Shown one piece after another: positions 1 to 6,942 of a stretch of 7,534 nucleotides of DNA. This DNA comes from Alphaproteobacteria bacterium. Lineage in GTDB: Bacteria; Pseudomonadota; Alphaproteobacteria; ATCC43930; CGMCC-115725. Both the position numbers and the translations under genes were made by a program. The stretch covers positions 1 to 7,534 of the forward strand of contig VAZF01000061.1 in assembly GCA_005888425.1 (NCBI GenBank), given 5' to 3'. Below the pieces are notes generated by a model. The model made no database searches, was not told where the DNA came from, and worked only from the letters and a program-made list of their open reading frames with translations. Within the stretch, counting starts at the first letter, position 1. The number at the start of each line of letters is the position of its first letter.

Positions 1-424
1 CGGTAACGTTGCCGCCGGGGTGCGCGAGGCTCGCCACGACGCCGGCGCCGAGCGGCTCGCCGATCGCCGCCATGACGATCGGGATCTGGTCGGTCACGGC
101 TTTGGCGGCCTTCGCGGCCGGCGTCCCGCGTGTGACGATCAGATCGACCGGCAGGTGAACCAACTCCGTCGCGAGATCGAGAAACCGCTCCGCCTGCCCA
201 TCCGCGGAGCGGTATTCGATGCGCAAATTCTGGCCTTCGACGTAGCCGCGCTCGCGAAGCCCGCGCAGCAACCCGTCGAGGTTGTCGCGGTTCAGCTCGG
301 CCGGCACCGTCTCGAGAATGCCCACGCGGTATAGGTGGCCGCTTTGTGCGCGCGGCTGCGAGCCGCCGAGCACGAGGCCCGCAACGGCGCCGGCAAGAAC
401 GTGCCGGCGCCGTAATGAGGTCAC
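1..424 (-). CDS. ABC transporter substrate-binding protein, ABC_sub_bind (PF04392) family, 3'-truncated by window edge
   Basis: This is the N-terminal 141 codons of an exported solute receptor; the rest lies beyond the left edge. The GTG start sits in a GTGA overlap with the TGA of the upstream binding-protein gene, and a GGTGAAG stretch about 8 nt before it can serve as ribosome-binding site. The protein begins VTSLRRRHVLAGAVAGLVLG and continues to RAQS, a twin-arginine plus hydrophobic signal with a likely cut near residue 27. The mature part shows features typical of the ABC_sub_bind family: YRVGILE, then GLLRGLRERGYVEGQNL, then RIEYRSADGQAERF, then VDLIVTRGTPAAKAAK, then IPIVMAAIGEPLGAGVVASL followed by HPGGNVT. 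This fold differs from the CUT1 receptors upstream, so it may serve another importer. The family is common in Bradyrhizobium-like bacteria and its ligands are mostly unknown (aromatic or amino-acid-like ligands for some). The family call is firm; the substrate is unknown. Confidence 0.85.
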   Translation of the reverse strand, partial: MTSLRRRHVLAGAVAGLVLGGSQPRAQSGHLYRVGILETVPAELNRDNLDGLLRGLRERGYVEGQNLRIEYRSADGQAERFLDLATELVHLPVDLIVTRGTPAAKAAKAVTDQIPIVMAAIGEPLGAGVVASLAHPGGNVT

Positions 425-1752
425 GCGTAGATCTTCACCAGCTCGGCATGCGCCGATTTGACCGCGTCTTCGGCTGGCATGCCCTGGACCGCCTTCGCGT
501 ACATATCGGAGATGACGTACTTCGAGATGACCTCCGCCGCCTTGCGGTTTGCCGGCCCGGCATAGCCGGCGAAATGGCCGCTTTCGGCCGCGGCGCGGAA
601 CGGCAGCATGATCGGGTCTTCCTTCCACAGGGCGTGGTTCTCCCACAGCTTGGTCGGGCCGACCGAGAAGCCCTGCTGCGTCACCCACCATTGCTCATAA
701 ATCTTTTCGCCGTGGAACCAGCGGAGGAAGTCTTTTGCGGGTTTCTGGTTCTTGCCATAGGCCATTACCATGTCGGCGAATGGCACATGCCAGCTGAATT
801 GCCCCGCCGGGCCCTTCGGCAGCGGCGTATGAAAGACGTCGTCCTTCATCGGCTTGCTGTCGGCCGTCTGATAGGTGTCGGGCTTCTTCTTGGCTTCGAG
901 GTAGATCGAGGCGCCGTTATTGGTAGCGCTGATGCTGCCCGACAGAAAAGCGCGGTTGTTTCCGGAATCGTCCCACGCCAACCCGCCCTCGTCGCAGGCA
1001 TCCTTCCACATGGCGACCGCGAACTTGACCGATTCGATCGTCTCTTTGCTGCCGAGCACGACGGTTTTGCCGTCCGCATCGACCTCTTTGCCGCCCCACG
1101 ACCAGAGATAGGGGTACCAGAACGCGTTGGCATCGCCGAAGGCATGCGCCACGGTCTGACCGAGCGGGTGTCCCTTAGCCTTCAGCTTCTTGCCGGCATC
1201 GCGCCACTCCTCCCAGGTCGCCGGGTATTTCTCCGGCCCGTAGCCGATTTCGTTCCACCACGAAGCACGGTTGACAATCTGCAAACCGACGATCGTGTTC
1301 GGGACAGCGAGCCATTTCTTGCCGTCATAGGCGATCGCCTTTGCGGTTTCGTAATAGCCGCCCTGCGCCTTGCCGATCTCCTCGCAGACATCGCTGACAT
1401 CGACGACGCTGTCGGCATAGAGCTGCGCCCAATTGTTGATCGCGCTGATGATGTCGGGGCCGGATCCGGAGGATACGGCCGAGGTCACGCGCGCCTGGAT
1501 CGTCAGCCCGTCCACGCCTTCGAGGTTGATCTTGAGGCCGAGGTCCTTTTGCGCCAGCTCGTTGATCTTTGTTTTGATCGTCTGGTCCGACACGGGCACA
1601 TAGTCCGACCCCCGGACCCAGTGCAATGTCGTGCCCTGCGCGAAAGCGGGCGCGCGGCCCGATGCCAAAATTCCGGCGAGCCCGCCGGTTGCCGCCGATG
1701 CCGCTCCGGCGCCCGAAAGCTGCAATATGCGGCGGCGCGTGATGTTCGTCAT
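421..1752 (-). CDS. CUT1-type extracellular solute-binding protein (second of tandem pair)
   Basis: This 443-residue periplasmic receptor belongs to the SBP_bac_1 / CUT1 (MalE/UgpB-like) class. It should capture a sugar, polyol or sugar-phosphate-like solute and pass it to an inner-membrane permease. A Tat signal is visible: TRRRILQLSG at residues 5-14, a hydrophobic Ala/Gly stretch, and an AFA cleavage site near residue 38. The mature chain opens TTLHWVRGSDYVP and includes SGSGPDI (about 95-101), YPYLWSWGGKE, the block NNRAFLSGSISATNNGASIY, and a C-terminus ending AELVKIYA. A GGGGAGG ribosome-binding site lies 6 nt before the ATG. It follows the paralogue by 27 bp, with no terminator visible, and its TGA overlaps the next gene's GTG, so the three are probably cotranscribed. 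The two paralogues align without gaps at the N-terminus. Residue 48 is Gly here but Trp in the paralogue, which hints at a changed ligand preference. Substrate unknown. Confidence 0.93.
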   Translation of the reverse strand: MTNITRRRILQLSGAGAASAATGGLAGILASGRAPAFAQGTTLHWVRGSDYVPVSDQTIKTKINELAQKDLGLKINLEGVDGLTIQARVTSAVSSGSGPDIISAINNWAQLYADSVVDVSDVCEEIGKAQGGYYETAKAIAYDGKKWLAVPNTIVGLQIVNRASWWNEIGYGPEKYPATWEEWRDAGKKLKAKGHPLGQTVAHAFGDANAFWYPYLWSWGGKEVDADGKTVVLGSKETIESVKFAVAMWKDACDEGGLAWDDSGNNRAFLSGSISATNNGASIYLEAKKKPDTYQTADSKPMKDDVFHTPLPKGPAGQFSWHVPFADMVMAYGKNQKPAKDFLRWFHGEKIYEQWWVTQQGFSVGPTKLWENHALWKEDPIMLPFRAAAESGHFAGYAGPANRKAAEVISKYVISDMYAKAVQGMPAEDAVKSAHAELVKIYA

Positions 1753-1779
1753 GCCAAGCCTCCCCTGAAACGTTCTGTG

Positions 1780-3111
1780 CTAGGTGTAAATCTTCACCAA
1801 CTCATCATGCGCCCATTTCACCGCGTCTTCGGGTGCCATGCCCTGGATCGCCTTCGCGTACATGTCGACGATGACGTATTTGGTCACCGCTTCGGCGGAC
1901 GCGCGGCCGGGCGGACCGGCAAAGCCCCAGGTTCGCCCGATCGTCGGCAGGTCGCGGAACGGCAGGAGGATCGGGTCGAGGTCCCACACCGGATCCTTCT
2001 CCCAATCCTTGGTGGCGCCGTCGGTGTAGCCCTGCTGCGAGGTGAACCACTGCGAAAACACCGGTTTCGAGTGGACCCATTTCAGGAAGTCCTTGGCCGG
2101 TTTCTGGTTCGGCGAATACTTCATCAGCATGTCGGTGAACGGGCCGGGCAAGGCGTACTGGCCGGCGGGGCCCTTCGGGATGCGGGCGTGCAGGATATCC
2201 TGAAACAACGGCTTGCCGTTCTCGGTCTGGTAGGCGTCCGGCTTCTTCTTGGCTTCGAGGTAAATCGAGGCGCCGTTGTTGGTGGCACTGATGGTGCCCG
2301 ACAGGAAGGCGCGGTTGTTGCTCGAATCGTCCCAAGCGAGCCCGCCTTCGTCCATTGTGTCCTTCCACAAGGCGACCGCGAATTTGACCGACTCGATCGT
2401 CTCCTTGCTGTTGAGCGCGACGGTCTTCTTGTCGTCTCCGATCTCCTTGCCGCCCCACGACCACAGATAGGGGTACCACCAGCCGGGCGCGTCGCCGAAC
2501 GTGTGACCGGCGGTCTGGCCGAACGGCCGGCCCTTGGCCTTCAGTTTCTTGCCAGCGTCGCGGTACTCGTCCCAGGTTCCCGGGAACTTGCCGTCCTTGT
2601 AGCCGATCTCCTCGAACCAGGATTTGCGATAGGCGACCAGACCGCCGCCGATCGCCCACGGCACTCCGATCCATTTGCCGTCGATATTGTCGATGACTTT
2701 CGCCAGGTCGTAATACCCGCCCTGTTCCTTGCCGATCGCCTCCGCGACGTCGGTGACGTCGGCGAGGCTCTCGACGTAGAGCCGCGGCCAGTTGTTGACG
2801 ACCATGATGATGTCGGGGCCGGAGCCGGATTGTACCGCCGAGGTGATGCGCGCCTGGATGTCGTTAGCGTTGACCGCCTCGTAGTTGAGCTTGATCCCGA
2901 GATCCGTTTGGCATTGCGGCACGATCTTCTGCCGCAACAGCTGGTCCGAGGCGGGCACGAAATCCGACCAGCGCAGCCAATGTACCGTCGTGCCCTGGGC
3001 ATAGGCCGGCGCCCGCCCGCTCGCCAGGATCCCGGCAAGCCCGCCCGAGCCGGCAGTCAGCGCGCCGGCGCCCGACAGTTGCACAAAACGGCGTCGATCG
3101 ATGCGGCTCAT
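1780..3111 (-). CDS. CUT1-type extracellular solute-binding protein (first of tandem pair)
   Basis: This is a periplasmic receptor of the SBP_bac_1 / CUT1 class, and probably the main binding protein for the neighbouring importer. An in-frame ATG exists at 3117, but the AGGGAG ribosome-binding site ends only 2 nt before it and 8 nt before the ATG at 3111. Starting at 3111 gives 443 residues, the same length as the downstream paralogue, and lines up both signals. Features: DRRRFVQLSG Tat motif (residues 5-14), AYA cleavage site (36-38), TTVHWLRWSDFVP, SGSGPDIIM, YPYLWSWGGKE, NNRAFLSGTISATNNGASIY and a terminal VKWAHDELVKIYT. The gene is first in its unit, divergent from the acetyltransferase across a spacer of about 94 bp. 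The same start and end motifs occur in the broken receptor gene at the head of the permease operon, which ties this protein to that transporter. Substrate unknown. Confidence 0.93.
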   Translation of the reverse strand: MSRIDRRRFVQLSGAGALTAGSGGLAGILASGRAPAYAQGTTVHWLRWSDFVPASDQLLRQKIVPQCQTDLGIKLNYEAVNANDIQARITSAVQSGSGPDIIMVVNNWPRLYVESLADVTDVAEAIGKEQGGYYDLAKVIDNIDGKWIGVPWAIGGGLVAYRKSWFEEIGYKDGKFPGTWDEYRDAGKKLKAKGRPFGQTAGHTFGDAPGWWYPYLWSWGGKEIGDDKKTVALNSKETIESVKFAVALWKDTMDEGGLAWDDSSNNRAFLSGTISATNNGASIYLEAKKKPDAYQTENGKPLFQDILHARIPKGPAGQYALPGPFTDMLMKYSPNQKPAKDFLKWVHSKPVFSQWFTSQQGYTDGATKDWEKDPVWDLDPILLPFRDLPTIGRTWGFAGPPGRASAEAVTKYVIVDMYAKAIQGMAPEDAVKWAHDELVKIYT

Positions 3112-3119
3112 CGGCATTT

Positions 3120-3125
3120 CTCCCT
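3120..3125 (-). promoter_or_regulatory. ribosome-binding site that decides the start of the first binding protein
   Basis: The minus strand reads AGGGAG here. It lies 2 nt from the upstream ATG (3117) and 8 nt from the second ATG (3111). Normal spacing favours 3111, and the paralogue's length agrees. Confidence 0.55.
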
Positions 3126-3152
3126 ATGGCCCGGTCACGTGTTGTTGTTGCA

Positions 3153-3182
3153 ATGGTAGGCTAGGCTTGCCGCGCCGCACAA
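3153..3182 (-). promoter_or_regulatory. candidate promoter of the binding-protein unit
   Basis: On the minus strand TTGTGC (3182-3177) is followed after 18 nt by TACCAT (3158-3153), about 40 nt upstream of the receptor start. The -35 match is weak (3 of 6) and the -10 moderate (4 of 6). The same TTGTGC hexamer occurs at the candidate promoter of the permease operon, which is the main reason for listing it. It lies in the divergent spacer shared with the acetyltransferase gene. Confidence 0.25.
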
Positions 3183-3205
3183 GCCGCTCCAAGGAGGGGC
3201 TGCAC

Positions 3206-4018
3206 ATGAAGATCCGCGATGCCGTGCCGGCGGATGCGCCGGCCGCCTGCGAGGTGCTCAGGCGGTCGATCATCGAGCTGTGCGCCGCCGACCACCGCAA
3301 CGACTCCGTGATCTTGGCGCGGTGGCTCGCCAACAAGACACCCGAGATCGTCGCGTCCTGGATCGCGAAACCGGGCAATTCGGTGCTCGTCGCGGCCGAA
3401 GGCGACGTCATTCTCGCGGTCGGTTCCGTCACCGATGAGGGCGAGGTCACGCTGAACTACGTCTCGCCGGATGCGCGGTTTCGCGGTGTCAGCCGCGCCA
3501 TGATCGCCGCGCTCGAAACTCGCGCCGGGGAACGCGGCAACGAGCGCTGCACGCTTCTCAGCACCGACACGGCGCGTCGCTTTTACCGCAGCGCCGGTTA
3601 CACCGACGACGGGCCGCCGAAAGGGAAATTCGGCACGACCGGAAGCTATCCGATGTCAAAGCGGCTGACCGTCATTCGGCTGGAGCAGGTACTGGAAGCG
3701 CTGCCGGTCGGCTTGGTGCTTCTTGCCGCTTATGCCGGCAATAAGCTCGCGGCGATCGGCGGCCTCACGCTCGATCCGGTGCTTCCCGCAACCCTCCGTG
3801 TGCGCCGGTTTTATGTCAGGGAGCGCGACCGCCGATCCGGCATAGGGCGCCGGCTCGCCACGGCATTGCTCGAACGCGCCGCGCAGGCCGGGCGTCCGGT
3901 GACCGTCAACGCCGCCAGCGGCAGCGCGCGATTCTGGGAAATTCTCGGCTTCGTCTCAGACCAGCGCGACGGCCACACGCACTCGTTACGGCCAGACCCG
4001 AAGCCAGATCGAAATTAA
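3206..4018 (+). CDS. tandem-domain GNAT-family N-acetyltransferase
   Basis: This is a cytoplasmic enzyme of the GNAT superfamily, which transfers an acetyl group from acetyl-CoA to an amine; the acceptor is unknown. The frame is open from 3101, but AAGGAGG at 3191-3197 marks the ATG at 3206, giving 270 residues. The first domain (about 1-153) opens MKIRDAVPADAPAACEVL, has a motif-A-like RFRGVSRAM (91-99) and ends its core with ARRFYRSAGY (123-132). A second, shorter domain (about 155-270) has a better acetyl-CoA loop, RRSGIGRRL (209-217), and ARFWEILGF (241-249), but little of the usual N-terminal strand and helices. Ser96 in the first domain replaces the second Gly of R-x-x-G-x-G/A. It is the only long plus-strand gene here, divergent from the receptor unit and tail to tail with the ATPase gene (8 bp between stops). 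A link to transport is not evident. Confidence 0.85.
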   Translation: MKIRDAVPADAPAACEVLRRSIIELCAADHRNDSVILARWLANKTPEIVASWIAKPGNSVLVAAEGDVILAVGSVTDEGEVTLNYVSPDARFRGVSRAMIAALETRAGERGNERCTLLSTDTARRFYRSAGYTDDGPPKGKFGTTGSYPMSKRLTVIRLEQVLEALPVGLVLLAAYAGNKLAAIGGLTLDPVLPATLRVRRFYVRERDRRSGIGRRLATALLERAAQAGRPVTVNAASGSARFWEILGFVSDQRDGHTHSLRPDPKPDRN

Positions 4019-4026
4019 CGGCCGGC

Positions 4027-5118
4027 TCAGATGGCCGCTTCGGTCTCGGCGTCGAAGAAGTGCAGGCGCTCGGGGTTGATGGCGAGCTGCAGCTGTTCAT
4101 GCACCTTGGCACGCGAGATCGGCTCGACCGAGGCGACCATCGTCACCGAGCCGACCGCGACATCGAGCAGGATCTCCGAGCCGAGCCGCTCGACGACCTC
4201 GACCACCGCCGGAATATTCAGCTCGGGGGGATCGCTGTCGCGGGCGACCCGCATATCCTCGGGCCGGATGCCGATCGTTACAGGTTTGCCGGCATACGCC
4301 CCGACCCGGTTGTCGAGGTGAGCCGGGACTTTGAGCCGGATGCCCTCTCCCTCGGCCCAGAGCCCGCCATTCTCGCCCGCGATCCGAACATCGGCGAAAT
4401 TCATCGCCGGCGAGCCGATAAAACCGGCGACAAAGCGGTTGGCCGGTTCGTTGTAAAGCGTCATCGGGTCGCCGACCTGCTGGACCCAGCCGTCGCGCAT
4501 GACAACGACGCGATCCCCCAAGGTCATCGCCTCGACCTGGTCATGCGTCACATAGATTGCGGTGGTGCCGAGGCGCTGATGCAATTTCTTCAGCTCGACG
4601 CGCATCTGGACGCGCAGTTTGGCGTCGAGGTTCGATAACGGCTCGTCGAACAAAAAGACCTGCGGGTGGCGCACGATCGCCCGCCCCAAGGCGACGCGCT
4701 GGCGCTGGCCGCCCGACAGCTGCCGCGGCTTGCGTTTCAGATACTCGCCGATCCCCAAGACGTCGGCGGCCTCGCGCACCCGCTTCTGGATCTCGGGCTT
4801 GTCGAATTTCCGCATTTTGAGGCCAAAGGCCATGTTGTCATAGACCGACATATGCGGATAGAGCGCGTAATTCTGGAACACCATCGCGATGTCGCGATCC
4901 ATCGGCGCAAGCTCGTTCACCACCTTGTCGTTGATCAGAACGCGGCCGGAGGTGATGCTTTCGAGCCCCGCGACCATGCGCAAGGTGGTCGTCTTGCCGC
5001 AGCCGGAGGGGCCGACCAGCACGACAAATTCCTTGTCGCGGATGTCGAGGTTCACGTCTTTGACGGCGTGCACCTCGTCATACATCTTATTCAGGCTGCG
5101 CATCGTGACTTGCGCCAT
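4027..5118 (-). CDS. CUT1 importer ATP-binding subunit (MalK/UgpC/MsmK type)
   Basis: This 363-residue ATPase drives the importer from the cytoplasmic face, probably as a homodimer under the two permeases. All nucleotide-binding motifs are intact: Walker A GPSGCGKTT (36-44), Q-loop Gln82 in VFQNYALYPHM, signature LSGGQRQRVALGRA (134-147), Walker B VFLFDEP (154-160) with catalytic Glu159, D-loop SNLD (162-165) and H-loop His192 in THDQVEAMTLGDR. A C-terminal extension of about 125 residues carries the OB-fold/TOBE region (for example TIGIRPEDMRVA near 281-293 and a terminal PERLHFFD), as in MalK and UgpC, which often shares ATPases between several CUT1 systems. The start lies 3 nt after the permease stop, so translation is probably coupled. 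It is the last gene of the permease operon. Substrate cannot be assigned, so no symbol is given. Confidence 0.95.
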   Translation of the reverse strand: MAQVTMRSLNKMYDEVHAVKDVNLDIRDKEFVVLVGPSGCGKTTTLRMVAGLESITSGRVLINDKVVNELAPMDRDIAMVFQNYALYPHMSVYDNMAFGLKMRKFDKPEIQKRVREAADVLGIGEYLKRKPRQLSGGQRQRVALGRAIVRHPQVFLFDEPLSNLDAKLRVQMRVELKKLHQRLGTTAIYVTHDQVEAMTLGDRVVVMRDGWVQQVGDPMTLYNEPANRFVAGFIGSPAMNFADVRIAGENGGLWAEGEGIRLKVPAHLDNRVGAYAGKPVTIGIRPEDMRVARDSDPPELNIPAVVEVVERLGSEILLDVAVGSVTMVASVEPISRAKVHEQLQLAINPERLHFFDAETEAAI

Positions 5119-5121
5119 GTT

Positions 5122-5973
5122 CTACCCTTTCACGGATCCGGTGATGCCGGAGACGTAATGCTCGACAAAGAACGAATAGACGAACGCGACCGGGACTGAG
5201 CCGAGCAGCGCGCCCGCCATCAGCTCGCCCCAATAGAAGACATCGCCGCGCACCAGTTCCGAGGTGACGCCGACCGGCACCGTCTTCTGCTCGGGCGAGG
5301 ACAGGAAGACGAGCGCGTAGATGAACTCATTCCACGACAGCGTGAAGGCGAAGATGCCGGCCGACAGAATGCCCGGGACCGCAATCGGAAAGATGATATA
5401 GGCCATCGCTTTCCAGCGCGGCGCCCCGTCGATCCGGGCGCACTCCTCCAATTCCTTCGGGATGGATTTGAAGTAGCCCATCATCAGCCAGGTGCAGAAC
5501 GGAATGAGGAAGGTCGGGTAGGTCAGGATCAGTGCCCAGGGCGTGTCGCCGAGATGGAAGTTGCGAATGATGTCGGCGAGCGGAATGAACAGAAGTGTCT
5601 GCGGCACCAGATAGGTGATGAAGATGCCGGTGCCGATGCTGCCGGCGAACGGGAATTTGAGGCGCGATAGGGCATACCCAGCGAACAACCCGCAGATCAG
5701 CGAGATCACGGTCGAGACCGTCGCGATCAGCATCGTGTTCATCATCCACGTGCTGAACAGGGTCTCGGTCAACAGGTCGCGGATGTGCTCCAAGGTCGGG
5801 CGCAGCGTCCAGAAAGGTGTGTAGTTCGCCGCGTTCCACGGCCGGTACAATTCATTGTCCGGCCGCACCGTTGTGACGATCATCCAGTAGAACGGGAAGA
5901 GCAGAAAGACGATGAACAGCAGCAGCGGAATGTGGAAGAACACCCAGCGGCGCCACCTGGCTCCTTCGATCAT
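5122..5973 (-). CDS. CUT1 importer permease, MalG/UgpE type
   Basis: This 283-residue inner-membrane subunit of the BPD_transp_1 family forms the channel with the upstream permease. Six hydrophobic segments can be seen, roughly at 11-33, 77-102, 112-133, 146-166, 192-214 and 250-270. The cytoplasmic EAA loop that docks on the ATPase is EECARIDGAPRWKAMAYIIF (176-195); it has Cys at the usual first Ala but keeps the key Asp-Gly. The C-terminus, HYVSGITGSVKG, is the typical MalG-type ending. The ATG lies 3 nt after the stop of the preceding permease, with a GGTGGAG stretch rather far upstream (about 13 nt), so it probably depends on translational coupling. It is the third position of the operon, followed 3 nt later by the ATPase. 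Confidence 0.94.
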   Translation of the reverse strand: MIEGARWRRWVFFHIPLLLFIVFLLFPFYWMIVTTVRPDNELYRPWNAANYTPFWTLRPTLEHIRDLLTETLFSTWMMNTMLIATVSTVISLICGLFAGYALSRLKFPFAGSIGTGIFITYLVPQTLLFIPLADIIRNFHLGDTPWALILTYPTFLIPFCTWLMMGYFKSIPKELEECARIDGAPRWKAMAYIIFPIAVPGILSAGIFAFTLSWNEFIYALVFLSSPEQKTVPVGVTSELVRGDVFYWGELMAGALLGSVPVAFVYSFFVEHYVSGITGSVKG

Positions 5974-5976
5974 GGC

Positions 5977-6918
5977 TCAGACGGTCTCCACCCGGCGGAT
6001 ATAGACAAGCTGGATAATCACGACGAGCAGCAATACCGGAAAGATCGCCAGCGATACCGCGGCGCCCTCGGAGAGGAGGCCGGTGCCGACGCCGATCTGA
6101 TAGGCGTAGGTCGCGAAGAGGTGCGTATGATTAGCCGGCCCGCCCCCGGTCAGCACATAGACGAGTTGGAAGTCGGCAAAGGTCTGGATGACCGAGAACA
6201 GCACGACCACCATCGTGACGGGCAACAGCAGCGGCCAGGTCACGTATCGGAAGCGGTTCCATGCCCGCGCCCCGTCGATCGCCGCCGCCTCGTGCAATTC
6301 GGGGCTGATCGTCTGCAAGCCGGCGAGGAGGCTGATCGCGTAGAACGGCACGCCGCGCCAAACATTGACGACCATGACCGAGATGATCGCGAGATCGGGG
6401 TCGCCCAGCCAATTGATGCGGCCGGTGATCATGCCGAGATGGAACAGCATCCAGTTGATCACACTGAATGTCGGGTCGAACATCCACTTCCAGGCGAAGG
6501 TCGACAGCACGGTCGGGATGATGAAAGGCAAAAGGATGAAGGCGCGGACAAACGCCTTGCCTCTGAAATGCCGGTTGAGCAGCAATGCCAGCCAGAGGCC
6601 GAGGACGAGCTTAAAAACCGTTGTGACGAAGGTGTAGAGAAAGGTGTTGTAGACCGCGACGCGGAAGATGTCGTCGTGCCACAACTTTTCGAAATTGGCG
6701 AGGCCGACGAAGCTGCCGGGAATGCCGACCCTCGTGTCGGTGACCGCAAGCAGCACGCCCTTGACAAACGGATAGGCGATAAACAACCCGAGCAGCACGA
6801 TTGTCGGCATCAGCAAGAAGGAGGCGAGCCAACGCTCATCCTCTAGGAGCCGGGTTATCGGGCCGCGCCGCGGCGTGCCCGCATAGACGCGTGGGGTGAC
6901 GGCTTCGATCGTTGCCAT
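5977..6918 (-). CDS. CUT1 importer permease, MalF/UgpA type
   Basis: This 313-residue inner-membrane permease of the BPD_transp_1 family is the partner of the MalG-type subunit. After a hydrophilic cytoplasmic N-terminus of about 28 residues, hydrophobic segments lie near 31-55, 90-115, 123-144, 176-198, 228-249 and 286-307. The EAA loop contacting the ATPase is EAAAIDGARAWNRFRYVTWP (210-229), a full match to the consensus E-A-A-x-x-D-G. The LTGGGP stretch (256-261) is common in UgpA/MalF-like permeases. The ATG is preceded by AAGGG at about 8 nt. Upstream, at 24 nt, is the stop of the broken binding-protein remnant, so this is now the first complete gene of the operon. Transport direction is inward, judging by the receptor-type operon. 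Substrate unknown. Confidence 0.95.
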   Translation of the reverse strand: MATIEAVTPRVYAGTPRRGPITRLLEDERWLASFLLMPTIVLLGLFIAYPFVKGVLLAVTDTRVGIPGSFVGLANFEKLWHDDIFRVAVYNTFLYTFVTTVFKLVLGLWLALLLNRHFRGKAFVRAFILLPFIIPTVLSTFAWKWMFDPTFSVINWMLFHLGMITGRINWLGDPDLAIISVMVVNVWRGVPFYAISLLAGLQTISPELHEAAAIDGARAWNRFRYVTWPLLLPVTMVVVLFSVIQTFADFQLVYVLTGGGPANHTHLFATYAYQIGVGTGLLSEGAAVSLAIFPVLLLVVIIQLVYIRRVETV

Positions 6919-6942
6919 GGTGCTGCCCTTCCCGGCGCGCGC

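Noticed and set aside
3136..3150. The CACGTG palindrome and adjoining GTTGTTGTTG run in the divergent spacer as an operator
   Set aside because: There is a single 6-bp palindrome with no second copy upstream of the other units; chance is a sufficient explanation.
346..3159. A 937-codon open frame on the plus strand opposite both receptor genes
   Set aside because: The two receptor genes are in the same frame, and high GC at third positions removes stops from the opposite strand. The translation is Arg/Leu/Asp-rich with no recognisable domain, while the minus-strand products are clear family members.
3101..3205. A longer N-terminus for the acetyltransferase starting at ATG 3101
   Set aside because: It would overlap the receptor start, adds a Cys-run and low-complexity stretch unlike GNAT proteins, and ignores the strong AAGGAGG site before the ATG at 3206.
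4009..4044. A hairpin (CGGCC/GGCCG) between the convergent acetyltransferase and ATPase genes as a shared terminator
   Set aside because: The stem is only 5 bp, it runs into the ATPase coding end and no T-run follows on either strand.
5785..6846. A 353-codon plus-strand open frame opposite the two permeases
   Set aside because: It is a composition shadow: extremely rich in Asp, Glu, Gln, Arg and His, as expected from antisense of membrane-segment codons. It spans two real genes and has no domain signature.
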